A stretch of DNA of 64,000 nucleotides from Zunongwangia atlantica 22II14-10F7 (GCF_002094855.1 NZ_ARYN01000014.1:62001-126000), one strand, 5' to 3'. Shown: positions 51,350 to 61,325, counted from the stretch's first letter. Numbers and translations: made by a program. The notes: generated by a model not told the origin, from the sequence alone.

Positions 51350-53491
51350 ATGAAAAGGAATTTAAAAATCCTGGTGTTGGCTGTTTTGATGGCAGCAACT
51401 TCATGCAGCTTCACCACAAAAAAGTTTGACGACCCTAACAAAGACAAGCTTTTAATAGACCTCATAACCTATGTTCTTAGTCAGGGACATTATGATGCTA
51501 AAGAAATAAATGATGATTTTTCTGTAAAAGTTTATGATCATTATATAGAAAGTTTAGACCCTTCAAAACGTTTCTTTTATAAAGAAGATATCGAAGAATT
51601 TGAAGAATATAAGATGTTAATTGATGACGAAATCAACAACAAACAACTTAATTTCTTCGATTTAACATATTTTAAGCTTAACCAGCGTAACGAAGAAGCA
51701 AAACAATTATATACTGAAATCTTAGCGCAGCCCTTTGATTTTTCTAAAGAAGAAGATTTTATAGCTGATGGAGACGAGTTAGATTATGTAACTTCTAAAG
51801 CTGAATTAAAGGAGCGTTGGAGAAAGCAACTTAAATTTTCTACGCTTATTACTTTTTACGATCTAAAACAGGACGAAAAGAATAAGAAAGAAAATGACTC
51901 AGATTACACCATGAAATCTGATGAAGAATTAGAGAAAAAAGCACGTGAAACTACCCAAAGCAGTTTAACTGAATATTTTGATCTAACCGATGATCTTGAA
52001 AGAAAAGATTATTTTTCTGTTTTCATAAATTCAGTAGTAGAAGAGTTTGATCCTCACACCTATTATTTTGCACCGCAGGATAAAGATCGTTTCGATATCC
52101 AGATGTCTGGGAAAATAGAGGGGATTGGAGCGAGACTTCAAAAGAAAAACGATGATATTACCATTATGGAGGTAATTTCTGGAGGTCCGGCCTGGAAAAG
52201 TGATGAATTAGATGCTGGTGACGTTATTCTAAAAGTAAAGCAGGAGGATGAAAATGAGCCTGTAAATATTGCTGGAATGCGTTTAGATGATGCGGTAGAT
52301 TTAATAAAAGGCCCAAAAGATTCTAAAGTTACACTTACCGTTCGTAAAAAATTACTTGGTAATATCGAGCAAATTACGCTTACGCGAGATATCGTAGAAT
52401 TAGAAGAGACCTATGCAAAAACAGCAATGGTAGATAAAGAAGGTAAAAATTATGGTATAATTAATCTTCCTAAATTTTACTTTGATATGGAAGATTATAA
52501 TAGCCGTAATGCAGCTTCAGATATGCGTAAAGATATCGTAGAGCTTAAGAAGCAAGGTATGGATGGTCTTGTTGTAGACCTTAGAAATAATGGAGGAGGT
52601 TCTTTAAAAACAGTGGTAGATATTGCTGGTTTATTTATAGAAAAAGGACCTATCGTACAGGTGAAATCTAACGGAGAGCGCAAAGAAGTGCTTAATGATG
52701 AAGATTCTGAAATTGTATGGGATGGCCCGTTGGTAATCTTAGTTAATGAACTTTCAGCTTCTGCATCAGAAATTTTAGCTGCTGCAATGCAGGATTATAA
52801 AAGAGCAGTTATTATTGGAAGTAAGCAAACTTATGGTAAGGGAACCGTTCAGAATGTAATCGATCTTAATCGTTGGTTAAGAAATAATGATTACGGAGAT
52901 ATGGGAGCTTTGAAAATTACAACTCAGAAATTCTATAGAGTTAATGGAGGTTCAACTCAGTTAGAAGGAGTGAAAAGTGATGTTGTGGTTCCAGATCGTT
53001 ACAGCTATGTAGATATAGGAGAAAAAGATCAGGATAATCCACTACCATGGGATAAAATCGATCCTGCAGATTATAATATTTGGGATGGATATATAGGTTA
53101 CAAAGAAGCTATTGAAAATAGTAAAAAACGTATGCAGCAAAGTGAGCAGATTAAGCTTATCGAGCAAAATGCAAAATGGATAAAGGATCAAAGTGAAGAC
53201 AATACATATTCTTTGAATTATGATGTTTATGCTGCAGATGCAGAAAAAAATAAAGAAGTAGCTAAACAGTACGACGCATTAAAAGATTATAAAACAGATC
53301 TTTCTTTTACCTCTTTACCTTACGAAGAAGAGCTATTTAAAGCAGATTCTACATTACAGGAAAAAAGAGAAAGATGGCATAAAGATTTAAGTCGTGATGT
53401 TTATGTTGAAGAAGCTATTAATGTGCTTTCTGATATCAAAAGGAATAACATGAAGCATAAAGTAGCAGATTCAGATAAATTTAAAGACTAA
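51350..53491 (+). CDS. Tail-specific protease (Prc/CtpA type, S41)
   Basis: Periplasmic protease of about 713 residues. I chose the Met at 51350 because MKRNLKILVLAVLMAATSC makes a proper lipoprotein signal peptide; the frame is open back to 51293. It has a helical N-terminal region, a PDZ domain (about 230-330, GIGARLQKKNDDITIMEVISGGPAW), and the S41 catalytic domain with GLVVDLRNNGGGSL, the nucleophile Ser in VNELSASASEIL and the Lys in GSKQTYGKGTVQ. A C-terminal DUF3340-type part follows, as in Prc. It probably trims envelope proteins. A perfect terminator follows at 53515-53550. Confidence 0.93.
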   Translation: MKRNLKILVLAVLMAATSCSFTTKKFDDPNKDKLLIDLITYVLSQGHYDAKEINDDFSVKVYDHYIESLDPSKRFFYKEDIEEFEEYKMLIDDEINNKQLNFFDLTYFKLNQRNEEAKQLYTEILAQPFDFSKEEDFIADGDELDYVTSKAELKERWRKQLKFSTLITFYDLKQDEKNKKENDSDYTMKSDEELEKKARETTQSSLTEYFDLTDDLERKDYFSVFINSVVEEFDPHTYYFAPQDKDRFDIQMSGKIEGIGARLQKKNDDITIMEVISGGPAWKSDELDAGDVILKVKQEDENEPVNIAGMRLDDAVDLIKGPKDSKVTLTVRKKLLGNIEQITLTRDIVELEETYAKTAMVDKEGKNYGIINLPKFYFDMEDYNSRNAASDMRKDIVELKKQGMDGLVVDLRNNGGGSLKTVVDIAGLFIEKGPIVQVKSNGERKEVLNDEDSEIVWDGPLVILVNELSASASEILAAAMQDYKRAVIIGSKQTYGKGTVQNVIDLNRWLRNNDYGDMGALKITTQKFYRVNGGSTQLEGVKSDVVVPDRYSYVDIGEKDQDNPLPWDKIDPADYNIWDGYIGYKEAIENSKKRMQQSEQIKLIEQNAKWIKDQSEDNTYSLNYDVYAADAEKNKEVAKQYDALKDYKTDLSFTSLPYEEELFKADSTLQEKRERWHKDLSRDVYVEEAINVLSDIKRNNMKHKVADSDKFKD

Positions 53492-53514
53492 CACATCTGA
53501 AGCGATATTATAAT

Positions 53515-53550
53515 AAAACGCCCAAAGTTTTTTTAACTTTGGGCGTTTTT
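53515..53550. terminator. Terminator after prc
   Basis: AAAACGCCCAAAGTT pairs with AACTTTGGGCGTTTT around a T-rich loop, with a T run after it. It also faces the minus-strand SRPBCC gene, so it may work from both sides. Confidence 0.88.
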
Positions 53551-53563
53551 AATTTTATAGGTT

Positions 53564-53644
53564 ATGAAACGAAAAATTGTTTATCCTTTTTTGATTTTAA
53601 TCGTTGCAGCCGCTCTTTTGATAGCCGAGCGCTGTACCATGTAA
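53564..53644 (+). CDS. Possible 26-residue hydrophobic micropeptide
   Basis: An ATG at 53564 opens a 26-codon frame coding for a basic start MKRKIVYP, a hydrophobic stretch FLILIVAAALLIA and an ERCTM end, closing at 53644. It looks like a tiny membrane peptide or a truncated signal sequence, but lies just after a terminator and before the convergent SRPBCC stop, and I see no promoter or ribosome site. It may be chance. Confidence 0.25.
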   Translation: MKRKIVYPFLILIVAAALLIAERCTM

Positions 53645-53647
53645 ATT

Positions 53648-54130
53648 TTAATATTGCTTAAGAAATGCTGTGCCCTTGCCATTTTCAGCATAGGTTTTTA
53701 TGATCTTGTTTCTTGCAGTAAGAAAGTCTTTAAGGTACCTTTTCAGGAATAAGAAGTCGGCCAATTTTCCTAAAAAACTTAGTGGAGCTTCGTAAACTAG
53801 AATATCTATTACCAGTGTTTTTTCTTCGGAAATTACTTTGAAATGATGCTCGAGTCTAAAGGATTTAAATATTCCTTTTTGCATTTGGTCGACAAATAAA
53901 AATGGAGGCTGAAATTCGATAATTTTGGATGTGAATTTCTGTCTTAATCCAAGATGTGTAGCCTGCCAGGTAACTTGTTCACCTAATTCAATTAAACCTT
54001 TAGTTTTGCCAGCAATTGCTTTTTCTTTGGTGTTTTCCGTAGAAATAAGATGAAGTTCTATACTTCTGGAAAGATCGAAGACTAGCTCGATTTTAGCATT
54101 AATTTCAGTAGTGATTTTTATTTTCGGCAT
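53648..54130 (-). CDS. SRPBCC-fold lipid or ligand-binding protein
   Basis: The 160 residues match a START/polyketide-cyclase-like (SRPBCC) build: ITTEINAKIELVFDLSRSIELHL at the start, a curved sheet, RQKFTSKIIEFQPPFLFVDQMQKGIFKSFRLEHHF in the middle and a C-terminal helix FLKRYLKDFLTARNKII. There is no signal peptide. The ligand is unknown. Its start shares one base with the rodA stop, so it is probably the last gene of the rod-shape transcript. Confidence 0.82.
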   Translation of the reverse strand: MPKIKITTEINAKIELVFDLSRSIELHLISTENTKEKAIAGKTKGLIELGEQVTWQATHLGLRQKFTSKIIEFQPPFLFVDQMQKGIFKSFRLEHHFKVISEEKTLVIDILVYEAPLSFLGKLADFLFLKRYLKDFLTARNKIIKTYAENGKGTAFLKQY

Positions 54131-55383
54131 TAGAAGGAGAGTCGGTCAGAATCCAATCTTATAAAGATAAATAATAAGATCGTAAATCCCCATAATCCCG
54201 AGCCTCCATAGCTAAAAAACGGCAACGGAATTCCTACCGTTGGGAAAATACCAATCACCATCCCAATATTCACCATAAAGTGAAGAAAGATAATACCCAC
54301 AACACTGTAACCATAAATTCTATTGAACTGTGATTTTTGCCGTTCTGCAAGAAAAATTAACCTGAGCAATAGGCAAACAAATAAAAATACTACAAGACCG
54401 CTGCCTACAAAGCCCCATTCTTCTCCAACAGTGCTAAAAATATAATCGGTGTGCTGCTCTGGTACAAAATGACCTTTGGTTTGAGTGCCCTCTGTCCAAC
54501 CTTTACCTGTCCATCCACCACTGCCGATAGCAATTTCACTTTGGTTAGTGTTATAACCAATTCCGCGGCTATCTACTTCTTTGCCAAGAACAATATTAAA
54601 ACGGTCGCGGTGGCGCTGTTCAAAAACATTATTGAAAATATAGTTTACCGAGAAGGATAAGCCTATGCAAGCCACAACAATAAAAAGTAACAAAGGGATT
54701 CCCGGGCGTTTCTTTTTCTTTATTAGAAAACTTAATGCTGCTAAAGTGACTACTGCAATACTTACCCAGGCCGGGCCAATTAATAAGGTACCAACAAAAA
54801 TTAGAACGCCGGTTAAAGCCAAGACCAGGTACAGCGCAGAAATCCCTTCTCTGTAAAGGGGGAAAAAGAATGCAGCATAAACCATAGCGCTTCCTGGATC
54901 TGGTTGAGGTACGATTAATAATGCGGGCAAAGCGATTATAATAAAGGCTTTAAACTGATGCGAGATAAGCTTAATATTAGTTTGTATATCGCTTACATAT
55001 TTTGCGAGCGCGAGAGCTGTTGCTATTTTTGCAAATTCTGAAGGCTGTAATCTAAAAGATCCAATGGCATACCAGGATGTAGCACCAGAAATGGTTTTAC
55101 CAAAAACAAAAAGCCCTGCAAGCAGGAAGAGAGCGGTAAGGTAAATGACACTTGAAAACCGCTGGTAAAATTTTACTTCGATGGCAAGGATTACAACGAT
55201 TAGAAAAATACTAAGGCCAATCCATAAGGCTTGTTTTCCGTAAACTTCGTTAAGATCGAAATAGCTTCCAGAAGGATCAGAGCCAAGTGAGGCTGAATAA
55301 ATATTAGCCCAACCAAAACATACCAGTAAAAAATAAATTAAAATCGTTAGCCAATCATAGCCAGCCGTTTTTCTTGCCATCAT
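54130..55383 (-). CDS. rodA: Rod-shape peptidoglycan polymerase RodA
   Basis: SEDS-family glycosyltransferase of the elongasome; it polymerises lipid II with its partner PBP2. The 417 residues have about ten membrane helices and the family motifs GATSWYAIGSFRLQPSEFAKIA and PTVGIPLPFFSYGGSGLWG. The start overlaps the mrdA stop by 29 bases, so the two are coupled in translation. Order mreB-mreC-mreD-mrdA-rodA is the usual one. Confidence 0.96.
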   Translation of the reverse strand: MMARKTAGYDWLTILIYFLLVCFGWANIYSASLGSDPSGSYFDLNEVYGKQALWIGLSIFLIVVILAIEVKFYQRFSSVIYLTALFLLAGLFVFGKTISGATSWYAIGSFRLQPSEFAKIATALALAKYVSDIQTNIKLISHQFKAFIIIALPALLIVPQPDPGSAMVYAAFFFPLYREGISALYLVLALTGVLIFVGTLLIGPAWVSIAVVTLAALSFLIKKKKRPGIPLLLFIVVACIGLSFSVNYIFNNVFEQRHRDRFNIVLGKEVDSRGIGYNTNQSEIAIGSGGWTGKGWTEGTQTKGHFVPEQHTDYIFSTVGEEWGFVGSGLVVFLFVCLLLRLIFLAERQKSQFNRIYGYSVVGIIFLHFMVNIGMVIGIFPTVGIPLPFFSYGGSGLWGFTILLFIFIRLDSDRLSF

Positions 55384-57250
55384 TGATTAAGAAAGGTTCT
55401 CCACTATAGGGTTTTTCGTATTCGTCTTCTAAACTGTTCTTAGGATCCATTACAAAGTCTTCAAGATCCTTACGTGTAATTTTTCCTTTTAGGTATTTTT
55501 CGATCATTAGAGTGGCAATTTTCCCACCGTAACGGCCTCCCCAATATCCATTTTCAACAAAAACTGCGATAGCTATTTTAGGGTCGTCTACAGGTGCAAA
55601 AGCAACAAAAATTGAATGATCTGTTAGTTGCATTCTTCTACCATCAACTTTTACAAAGTTTTCTGCGGTTCCAGTTTTCCCGGCAATTTCAATTCCTTCT
55701 ACCTGCATAGAGCTTGCTGTACCATTTTTATACACCTGATGCATTCCTTCTATCACCGGTTCGAAATTTTTAGTATCGATTGTGGTGTGATGTTTTTTAG
55801 TAAAGCGTTCGTCTTTTATAGGTTTGCCATCAATCTCTTTTATCATATGCGGAGTATAATACCAGCCTTTATTGGCGATAGTAGCCGTCATATTTGCAAG
55901 TTGTATTGGAGTTAGAAGAACTTCTCCCTGGCCAATGGCATTAGATAATGTGGCTGTAGCATACCATCTATAAGTTGGGTAATCGTAAATTTGATTATAG
56001 TATTCTGAAGTTGGTATTTTTCCTGGTCTACCCGTGCTTAGATCATTTCCTAAATAATCGCCAAGACCAAAACTTCTTACATGTTTGTTCCAGGCGTCCA
56101 TTCCTTCTTGCGGAGTAGGATATTTTTCGATGATCTTACGATAAACCTGAGCAAAATAAGAGTTGCAGGATTGTGCGATTCCCTGATTCATATTTACAGG
56201 GCTAGAATGTGCGTGGCATCCCATTTTACGTCCACGACCATAGCTATAACCATGATGGCAAGAGAAAGTATCGTCGGTATCAACAACGCCTTCTTGCAGC
56301 GCGATCAATGCATTCATTGTTTTGAATGGAGATCCCGGTGGATATTGCGCTAAAATACTACGATCGTAAAGCGGCCTTGCGGTCGAATCCAACCACATTT
56401 TACTGAAATTAGATGATCTTTTTCTTCCTACTAAATCGGCAGGATCGTAGGTTGGTGCAGTAACCATAGATAGAATTTCACCAGAAGAAGGTTCGATAGC
56501 GATTATTCCTCCGCGTTTGTTGGTCATGAGATACTCACCATAAGCCTGTAAATCTGAATCTACCGAAATAGTAACGTCTTTACCACGTTCTGGTAAAGTA
56601 TCATAAATTCCGTCCTTATAAGGGCCAATATCACGATTCAGTTTATCTTTCTGAATATATTTTACACCTTTTACACCACGTAAAGTATCTTCGTAAACGC
56701 TCTCAACACCTTTTCTTCCTATTAAATCTCCACTGTTATAGTAAGGATTCTTTTTAACCGTTGCAGGAGCAACTTCAGCAATAAAACCTAAAACATTAGC
56801 GCTATGATCTACATGATAATCTCTTAAAGATCGTTTTTGAATATAAAAACCTTCGTAATTACGCATTTTCTCCTGTAAGAAAGCATATTCACTTTTGGTA
56901 AGTTGGGGCACAATTACTGAAGGTAAAAATGGAGAATAGATCTTAGCTTTATCTAATCTACGTTCTAATTCTTTACGTTCTAAGCTTACAATTTCACAAA
57001 GTTCTGTAGTGTCGAATGGCTTAAGATTACGCGGAATTACCATAACGTCATAAGACGGTTGGTTAGAAACCATAAGTTCACCATCACGATCGTAAATATA
57101 ACCGCGTTGTGGATAATCGTAGATTACTTTTACCGCATTGTCATTAGATCGAACGGCAAAACTGTCGTCTACCACCTGAAGGTAAAACAGCCTGCCCAGA
57201 AAAACGAATCCGGTGGTAAGTATGATTACATATAATAATATTCTCCTCAT
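55355..57250 (-). CDS. mrdA: Penicillin-binding protein 2 (elongation transpeptidase)
   Basis: Crosslinks new peptidoglycan in the lateral wall with RodA. The 631 residues have one N-terminal membrane helix, a pedestal region, and a transpeptidase domain with the nucleophile in PPGSPFKTMNA (SxxK), IAQSCNSYFAQ (SxN) and AGKTGTAENF (KTG). Length and order are standard. It overlaps mreD by four bases upstream and rodA by 29 downstream. Confidence 0.96.
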   Translation of the reverse strand: MRRILLYVIILTTGFVFLGRLFYLQVVDDSFAVRSNDNAVKVIYDYPQRGYIYDRDGELMVSNQPSYDVMVIPRNLKPFDTTELCEIVSLERKELERRLDKAKIYSPFLPSVIVPQLTKSEYAFLQEKMRNYEGFYIQKRSLRDYHVDHSANVLGFIAEVAPATVKKNPYYNSGDLIGRKGVESVYEDTLRGVKGVKYIQKDKLNRDIGPYKDGIYDTLPERGKDVTISVDSDLQAYGEYLMTNKRGGIIAIEPSSGEILSMVTAPTYDPADLVGRKRSSNFSKMWLDSTARPLYDRSILAQYPPGSPFKTMNALIALQEGVVDTDDTFSCHHGYSYGRGRKMGCHAHSSPVNMNQGIAQSCNSYFAQVYRKIIEKYPTPQEGMDAWNKHVRSFGLGDYLGNDLSTGRPGKIPTSEYYNQIYDYPTYRWYATATLSNAIGQGEVLLTPIQLANMTATIANKGWYYTPHMIKEIDGKPIKDERFTKKHHTTIDTKNFEPVIEGMHQVYKNGTASSMQVEGIEIAGKTGTAENFVKVDGRRMQLTDHSIFVAFAPVDDPKIAIAVFVENGYWGGRYGGKIATLMIEKYLKGKITRKDLEDFVMDPKNSLEDEYEKPYSGEPFLINDGKKNGWL

Positions 57251-57753
57251 CGATATTTTTTGCTGAAAAGTGCGATACTCAGTAAAATTACAAGTACAGT
57301 AAATATACCTGAAAATAACGTCTTCTTAAGTACTAGTATTATATGACTAAAGCTAAACATTTCCAAAGAAAATAATACTAAATGATGTATCGCTACCATA
57401 AGTACCACATAGCTTATCCTGGCTCCAAGCGGAGTGGCCGATAAACGAAGTGTTTGATGGTCGTAACTTATACCAAAAGAAAACCGAAGTAAATTAGGCC
57501 TTACAAAAGCAGCAACTAAACAGGCAGCAGCATGTATGCCACCACTATCTTCAAAAATATCTACAGATAATCCTAGTAAGAAAGCAAGGAATAAAAATAA
57601 ACTTTGGTTTGTATTAAAAGGATATAAAAGTAAAAAGAGAATATAAAGGTATGGATTTACATACCCTATAAAATTAATGTTGTTAAGTACAAGAACCTGA
57701 ATTAAAATTAGGCCCACAAAACGTAGAATATTAGATATTAGGCTGCTATTCAT
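57247..57753 (-). CDS. mreD: Rod shape-determining protein MreD
   Basis: Small inner-membrane part of the elongasome. The 168 residues have about five hydrophobic helices with the MreD-like FIGYVNPYLYILFLLLYP and FLLGLSVDIFEDSGGIHAAACLVAAFVRP. Sequence conservation in this family is low, but position between mreC and mrdA makes the call secure. It overlaps mreC by eight bases and mrdA by four. Confidence 0.93.
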   Translation of the reverse strand: MNSSLISNILRFVGLILIQVLVLNNINFIGYVNPYLYILFLLLYPFNTNQSLFLFLAFLLGLSVDIFEDSGGIHAAACLVAAFVRPNLLRFSFGISYDHQTLRLSATPLGARISYVVLMVAIHHLVLFSLEMFSFSHIILVLKKTLFSGIFTVLVILLSIALFSKKYR

Positions 57754-58570
57754 TTTCGTCTCCTTCTTCTAAAGAAAGAATTTCTTCCTTGTTCTTATTC
57801 TCAATTACATAAACATAACCAATATTGGTCATATCGTTGAATAGCTTTACGTTTATCGTAAAATAACTCTCTGTATTATCTAATTTGAAATCCTGAATGG
57901 TGCCAATTTGTATGCCTTTTGGGAAAATCAAACTTTTCCCGCCAGTAATAATAGTGTCACCTTTTGCAACAGGAGCTTGTTTAGGAACATCTGTAAGTTG
58001 CATTAAATTAGGATCTTTACCATCCCATATCAAACTACCAAAATGATTAGATTTTTTAAGCTGAGCGTTAATTTTAGATTGGGAGTTTAAAATAGAAATA
58101 ACACGGGAGTAATTTCTATTTGTTCTATCAATTATTCCAATAATACCTTTACTGGTTACCACACCATTCTCTGCAGCGATACTATCTTTTTCACCTTTAT
58201 CCAGGGTGATGTAGTTGTCTCTTTTAGAGAAATTATTATTAATCACATCTGCACTTCTAAATATATAATCTGAAGCAAATGTGGTGTCGGTATAATTCGG
58301 GATGGTATCTTCTCCGCTTAATTGCCTTATGATGTTTCGAAGATTTTTATTCTCTTCTACCAAACGCTGGTTATATTCATCTAAATAAAAGTAATCCTGG
58401 ATGTTATTATTCCAGGAATATATGCCGCCGGTTACCCAATTGGCAGAACTTATAAATTTACTTTTATGAAATGAATGGGTTTGGATCGTAAGGAAAATAG
58501 AAAACGCCAGCAATGCCAAGAACAAAATATTATTCTTGTTCCGAATCAGAAAATTGAATATCTGCTGCAT
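57746..58570 (-). CDS. mreC: Rod shape-determining protein MreC
   Basis: Bitopic periplasmic scaffold that activates PBP2-RodA. The 274 residues have an N-terminal membrane helix (about 14-30), a coiled coil (about 60-90, NQRLVEENKNLRNIIRQLSG) and the beta-rich C-terminal domain with GVVTSKGIIGIIDRTNRNYSRVISILN. It lies 15 bases after mreB. Confidence 0.95.
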   Translation of the reverse strand: MQQIFNFLIRNKNNILFLALLAFSIFLTIQTHSFHKSKFISSANWVTGGIYSWNNNIQDYFYLDEYNQRLVEENKNLRNIIRQLSGEDTIPNYTDTTFASDYIFRSADVINNNFSKRDNYITLDKGEKDSIAAENGVVTSKGIIGIIDRTNRNYSRVISILNSQSKINAQLKKSNHFGSLIWDGKDPNLMQLTDVPKQAPVAKGDTIITGGKSLIFPKGIQIGTIQDFKLDNTESYFTINVKLFNDMTNIGYVYVIENKNKEEILSLEEGDENE

Positions 58571-58585
58571 AAGCTACTGCTTCTC

Positions 58586-59614
58586 CTACTTGATCAATAT
58601 TCCTTTATATCTATTTAGCGTTTTTAAAGTAATACCAGTTCCTCTTACCACCGCTCTTAAAGGATCTTCAGCAATATAAACCGGTAGATCTGTTTTGGTA
58701 GATAAACGCTTATCTAAACCTCTTAACATCGATCCACCACCGGCAAGATAAATACCAGTATTGTAAATATCTGCTGCTAATTCTGGCGGAGTTTGAGATA
58801 AGGTTTCCATAACCGCATCTTCAATCCTAAGAATAGATTTGTCCAGTGCTTTGGCAATTTCTCGATAAGAAATATTTACCTGTTTTGGTTTTCCTGTTAA
58901 AAGATCACGCCCCTGTACGCTCATTTCTTCTGGCGGAACTTCTAAATCTTCAGTAGCGGCACCAATTTGGATTTTAATTTTTTCCGCAGTACGTTCACCC
59001 ACATAAAGGTTATGCTGTGTACGCATATAATATACGATATCGTTGGTAAAAACATCCCCGGCAATTTTGATAGATTTGTCACAAACAATTCCGCCAAGTG
59101 CGATCACCGCGATCTCTGTAGTACCACCACCTATATCTACGATCATGTTCCCTTTTGGCTGCATGATGTCTACACCAATACCAATAGCAGCAGCCATAGG
59201 TTCATGAATAAGGTAAACTTCTTTACCATTAACACGCTCGGCACTTTCTTTAACCGCACGCATTTCAACTTCTGTAATTCCAGATGGGATACAAATAACC
59301 ATTCTTAGAGCCGGCGTAAACATTTTACGTTTAAGTGCGGGAATCTCTTTAATGAACATGGTAAGCATCTTCTCACTGGCATCAAAATCTGCAATTACAC
59401 CGTCTTTTAACGGCCTAATAGTTTTGATATTCTCATGTGTTTTTCCCTGCATCATTGCCGCTTCTTTTCCAACAGCCGTAATTTTTCCAGAGGTACGATC
59501 ACGGGCTACTATTGAAGGGCTATCCACCACCACCTTATCATTATGTATGATAAGAGTGTTGGCAGTTCCTAAATCTATCGCTATTTCTTCAATGAGAAAA
59601 TCAAAAAATCCCAT
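58586..59614 (-). CDS. mreB: Rod shape-determining actin MreB
   Basis: Actin-like filament protein that directs lateral wall synthesis from the inner face of the membrane. The 342 residues have IAIDLGTANTLIIHN-type phosphate 1 motif (reads EEIAIDLGTANTLI), MIVDIGGGTTEIAVIALGGIV as phosphate 2 and the adenosine motif YLAGGGSMLRGLDKRL. It heads the mre-mrdA-rodA operon; purH is only 32 bases upstream on the same strand, so read-through from purH is possible. Confidence 0.97.
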   Translation of the reverse strand: MGFFDFLIEEIAIDLGTANTLIIHNDKVVVDSPSIVARDRTSGKITAVGKEAAMMQGKTHENIKTIRPLKDGVIADFDASEKMLTMFIKEIPALKRKMFTPALRMVICIPSGITEVEMRAVKESAERVNGKEVYLIHEPMAAAIGIGVDIMQPKGNMIVDIGGGTTEIAVIALGGIVCDKSIKIAGDVFTNDIVYYMRTQHNLYVGERTAEKIKIQIGAATEDLEVPPEEMSVQGRDLLTGKPKQVNISYREIAKALDKSILRIEDAVMETLSQTPPELAADIYNTGIYLAGGGSMLRGLDKRLSTKTDLPVYIAEDPLRAVVRGTGITLKTLNRYKGILIK

Positions 59615-59646
59615 AGGTTATTTTATGTATTGGTAAAAGTATTCTA

Positions 59647-61179
59647 TTAGTGTTTAAAATGGCGGGTTCCTGTCATCACCATTGCAATATCATTTTCATT
59701 ACAATAATCGATACTTAATTGATCTTTTATAGAACCACCTGGTTGGATTACTGCTGTAATCCCTGCATTTCCGGCAATTTCTACGCAATCTGGGAATGGG
59801 AAAAAGGCATCACTTGCCATTACCGCTCCTTTAAGATCGAAATTAAAAGAACCTGCTTTTTCAATACTTTGTCTTAGAGCATCTACACGTGAGGTTTGTC
59901 CCGTTCCGCTAGAACAAAGTTGTTTGTTTTTTGCCAGAACAATAGTATTAGATTTTGTGTGCTTACAAATTTTTGAAGCAAACAAAAGATCTTCGATTTC
60001 CCGTTCTGTAGGTTTATTATTTGTTGCGTAGGATAAATCGTCTAAAACATCTGTTTTATTGTCTTTATCCTGAACTAAAACTCCGTTTAAACAGGTGCGA
60101 ACCTGATTTTCTGGAAGTTCTGTTTCTTTTTGAATTAAAATAATTCTGTTTTTCTTTCCTTTTAAAATTTCTAAAGCCTCTTCAGAAAAAGAAGGAGCGA
60201 TAACTACTTCACAAAATAAAGAATGAATTTCTTCAGCAGTAGCCTTATCAATTTCAGTATTAGCAATTAAAATTCCGCCGAAAGCAGAAACTGGATCACC
60301 AGCCAAAGCATCTACATAAGCTTGCTTTATTGTATCACGTTGAGCAAGACCACAAGCATTGTTATGTTTTAAGATTGCAAATGTTGGTGCTTCTCCTTTA
60401 AACTCGTTCATAAGAACTACTGCGGCATCAACATCTAAAAGGTTGTTGTAAGATAGTTCTTTTCCGTGGAGCTTATCAAACATTGCATCAAAATCTCCAA
60501 AAAATGTTCCTTTTTGATGTGGATTTTCACCATATCGTAAAGATTTTCCTTCCTGAATACTTTGCTTAAAAGCAGGAATTTCTTCTGAAGTATTAAAATA
60601 GTTAAAAATAGCAGTATCGTAATGCGAAGAGATATTGAATGATTTTGCCGCGAAATTTTTACGTTGCGCTAAGCTGGTTTCACCATTTCCTTCGTTTAAA
60701 ATATCCAAGAAATCTGCATAATCGTTTACAGAAGATACACAAAGTACATCTTTAAAGTTCTTAGCAGCTGCACGAATAAGTGAAATACCACCTATATCTA
60801 TTTTCTCGATAATATCCTGTTCAGAAGCTCCAGAAGCTACTGTTTTTTCGAAAGGATAAAGATCTACAATTACGATGTCTATTTGTGGAATCTCGTATTG
60901 AGCAATTTCTTTAACGTCACTCTCGTTATCCTGGCGGTTTAATATTCCTCCAAAAACTTTTGGGTGTAATGTTTTTACACGTCCGCCTAAAATAGAAGGG
61001 TAAGAAGTAACGTCTTCTACAGGAACAACATCGATTCCTAGATCTTTAATAAATTTCTCTGTTCCTCCGGTAGAATAAATTGTAATTCCCAGATCGTTAA
61101 GCTTTTCAACGATGGGAGCCAAACCATCTTTACTAAAAACTGAAATTAATGCAGATTTGGCTTGTTTTAAATTGCTCAT
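59647..61179 (-). CDS. purH: Bifunctional AICAR formyltransferase / IMP cyclohydrolase
   Basis: Catalyses the last two steps of IMP synthesis. The 510 residues comprise an N-terminal cyclohydrolase domain (about 1-195, ALISVFSKDGLAPIVEKL, STGGTEKFI, GGRVKTLHPKVFGGIL) and a C-terminal transformylase domain with SLRYGENPHQKGTFFG, ILKHNNACGLA with the catalytic Lys-His, and GTGQTSRVDALR. Length is normal. A promoter lies about 25 bases upstream. Confidence 0.96.
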   Translation of the reverse strand: MSNLKQAKSALISVFSKDGLAPIVEKLNDLGITIYSTGGTEKFIKDLGIDVVPVEDVTSYPSILGGRVKTLHPKVFGGILNRQDNESDVKEIAQYEIPQIDIVIVDLYPFEKTVASGASEQDIIEKIDIGGISLIRAAAKNFKDVLCVSSVNDYADFLDILNEGNGETSLAQRKNFAAKSFNISSHYDTAIFNYFNTSEEIPAFKQSIQEGKSLRYGENPHQKGTFFGDFDAMFDKLHGKELSYNNLLDVDAAVVLMNEFKGEAPTFAILKHNNACGLAQRDTIKQAYVDALAGDPVSAFGGILIANTEIDKATAEEIHSLFCEVVIAPSFSEEALEILKGKKNRIILIQKETELPENQVRTCLNGVLVQDKDNKTDVLDDLSYATNNKPTEREIEDLLFASKICKHTKSNTIVLAKNKQLCSSGTGQTSRVDALRQSIEKAGSFNFDLKGAVMASDAFFPFPDCVEIAGNAGITAVIQPGGSIKDQLSIDYCNENDIAMVMTGTRHFKH

Positions 61180-61201
61180 TATGTTGTGTTTGTTAAAGAG
61201 G

Positions 61202-61209
61202 CAAAAGTA
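61202..61209 (-). promoter_or_regulatory. Promoter -7 element of purH
   Basis: On the minus strand TACTTTTG matches TAnnTTTG, 22 bases before the purH start at 61179. A TTTT stretch lies at the -33 distance instead of TTTG. Confidence 0.55.
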
Positions 61210-61325
61210 AGTATTTAAGGCAAAAACTTAAAAGTGTTTTTGCTTATTTATAAATAAATTTTGTAACGAATATTTAAGCTGTGCGTCATATAAATAATTC
61301 TGTTTAAAAAAGCAGCCGTTTTATT

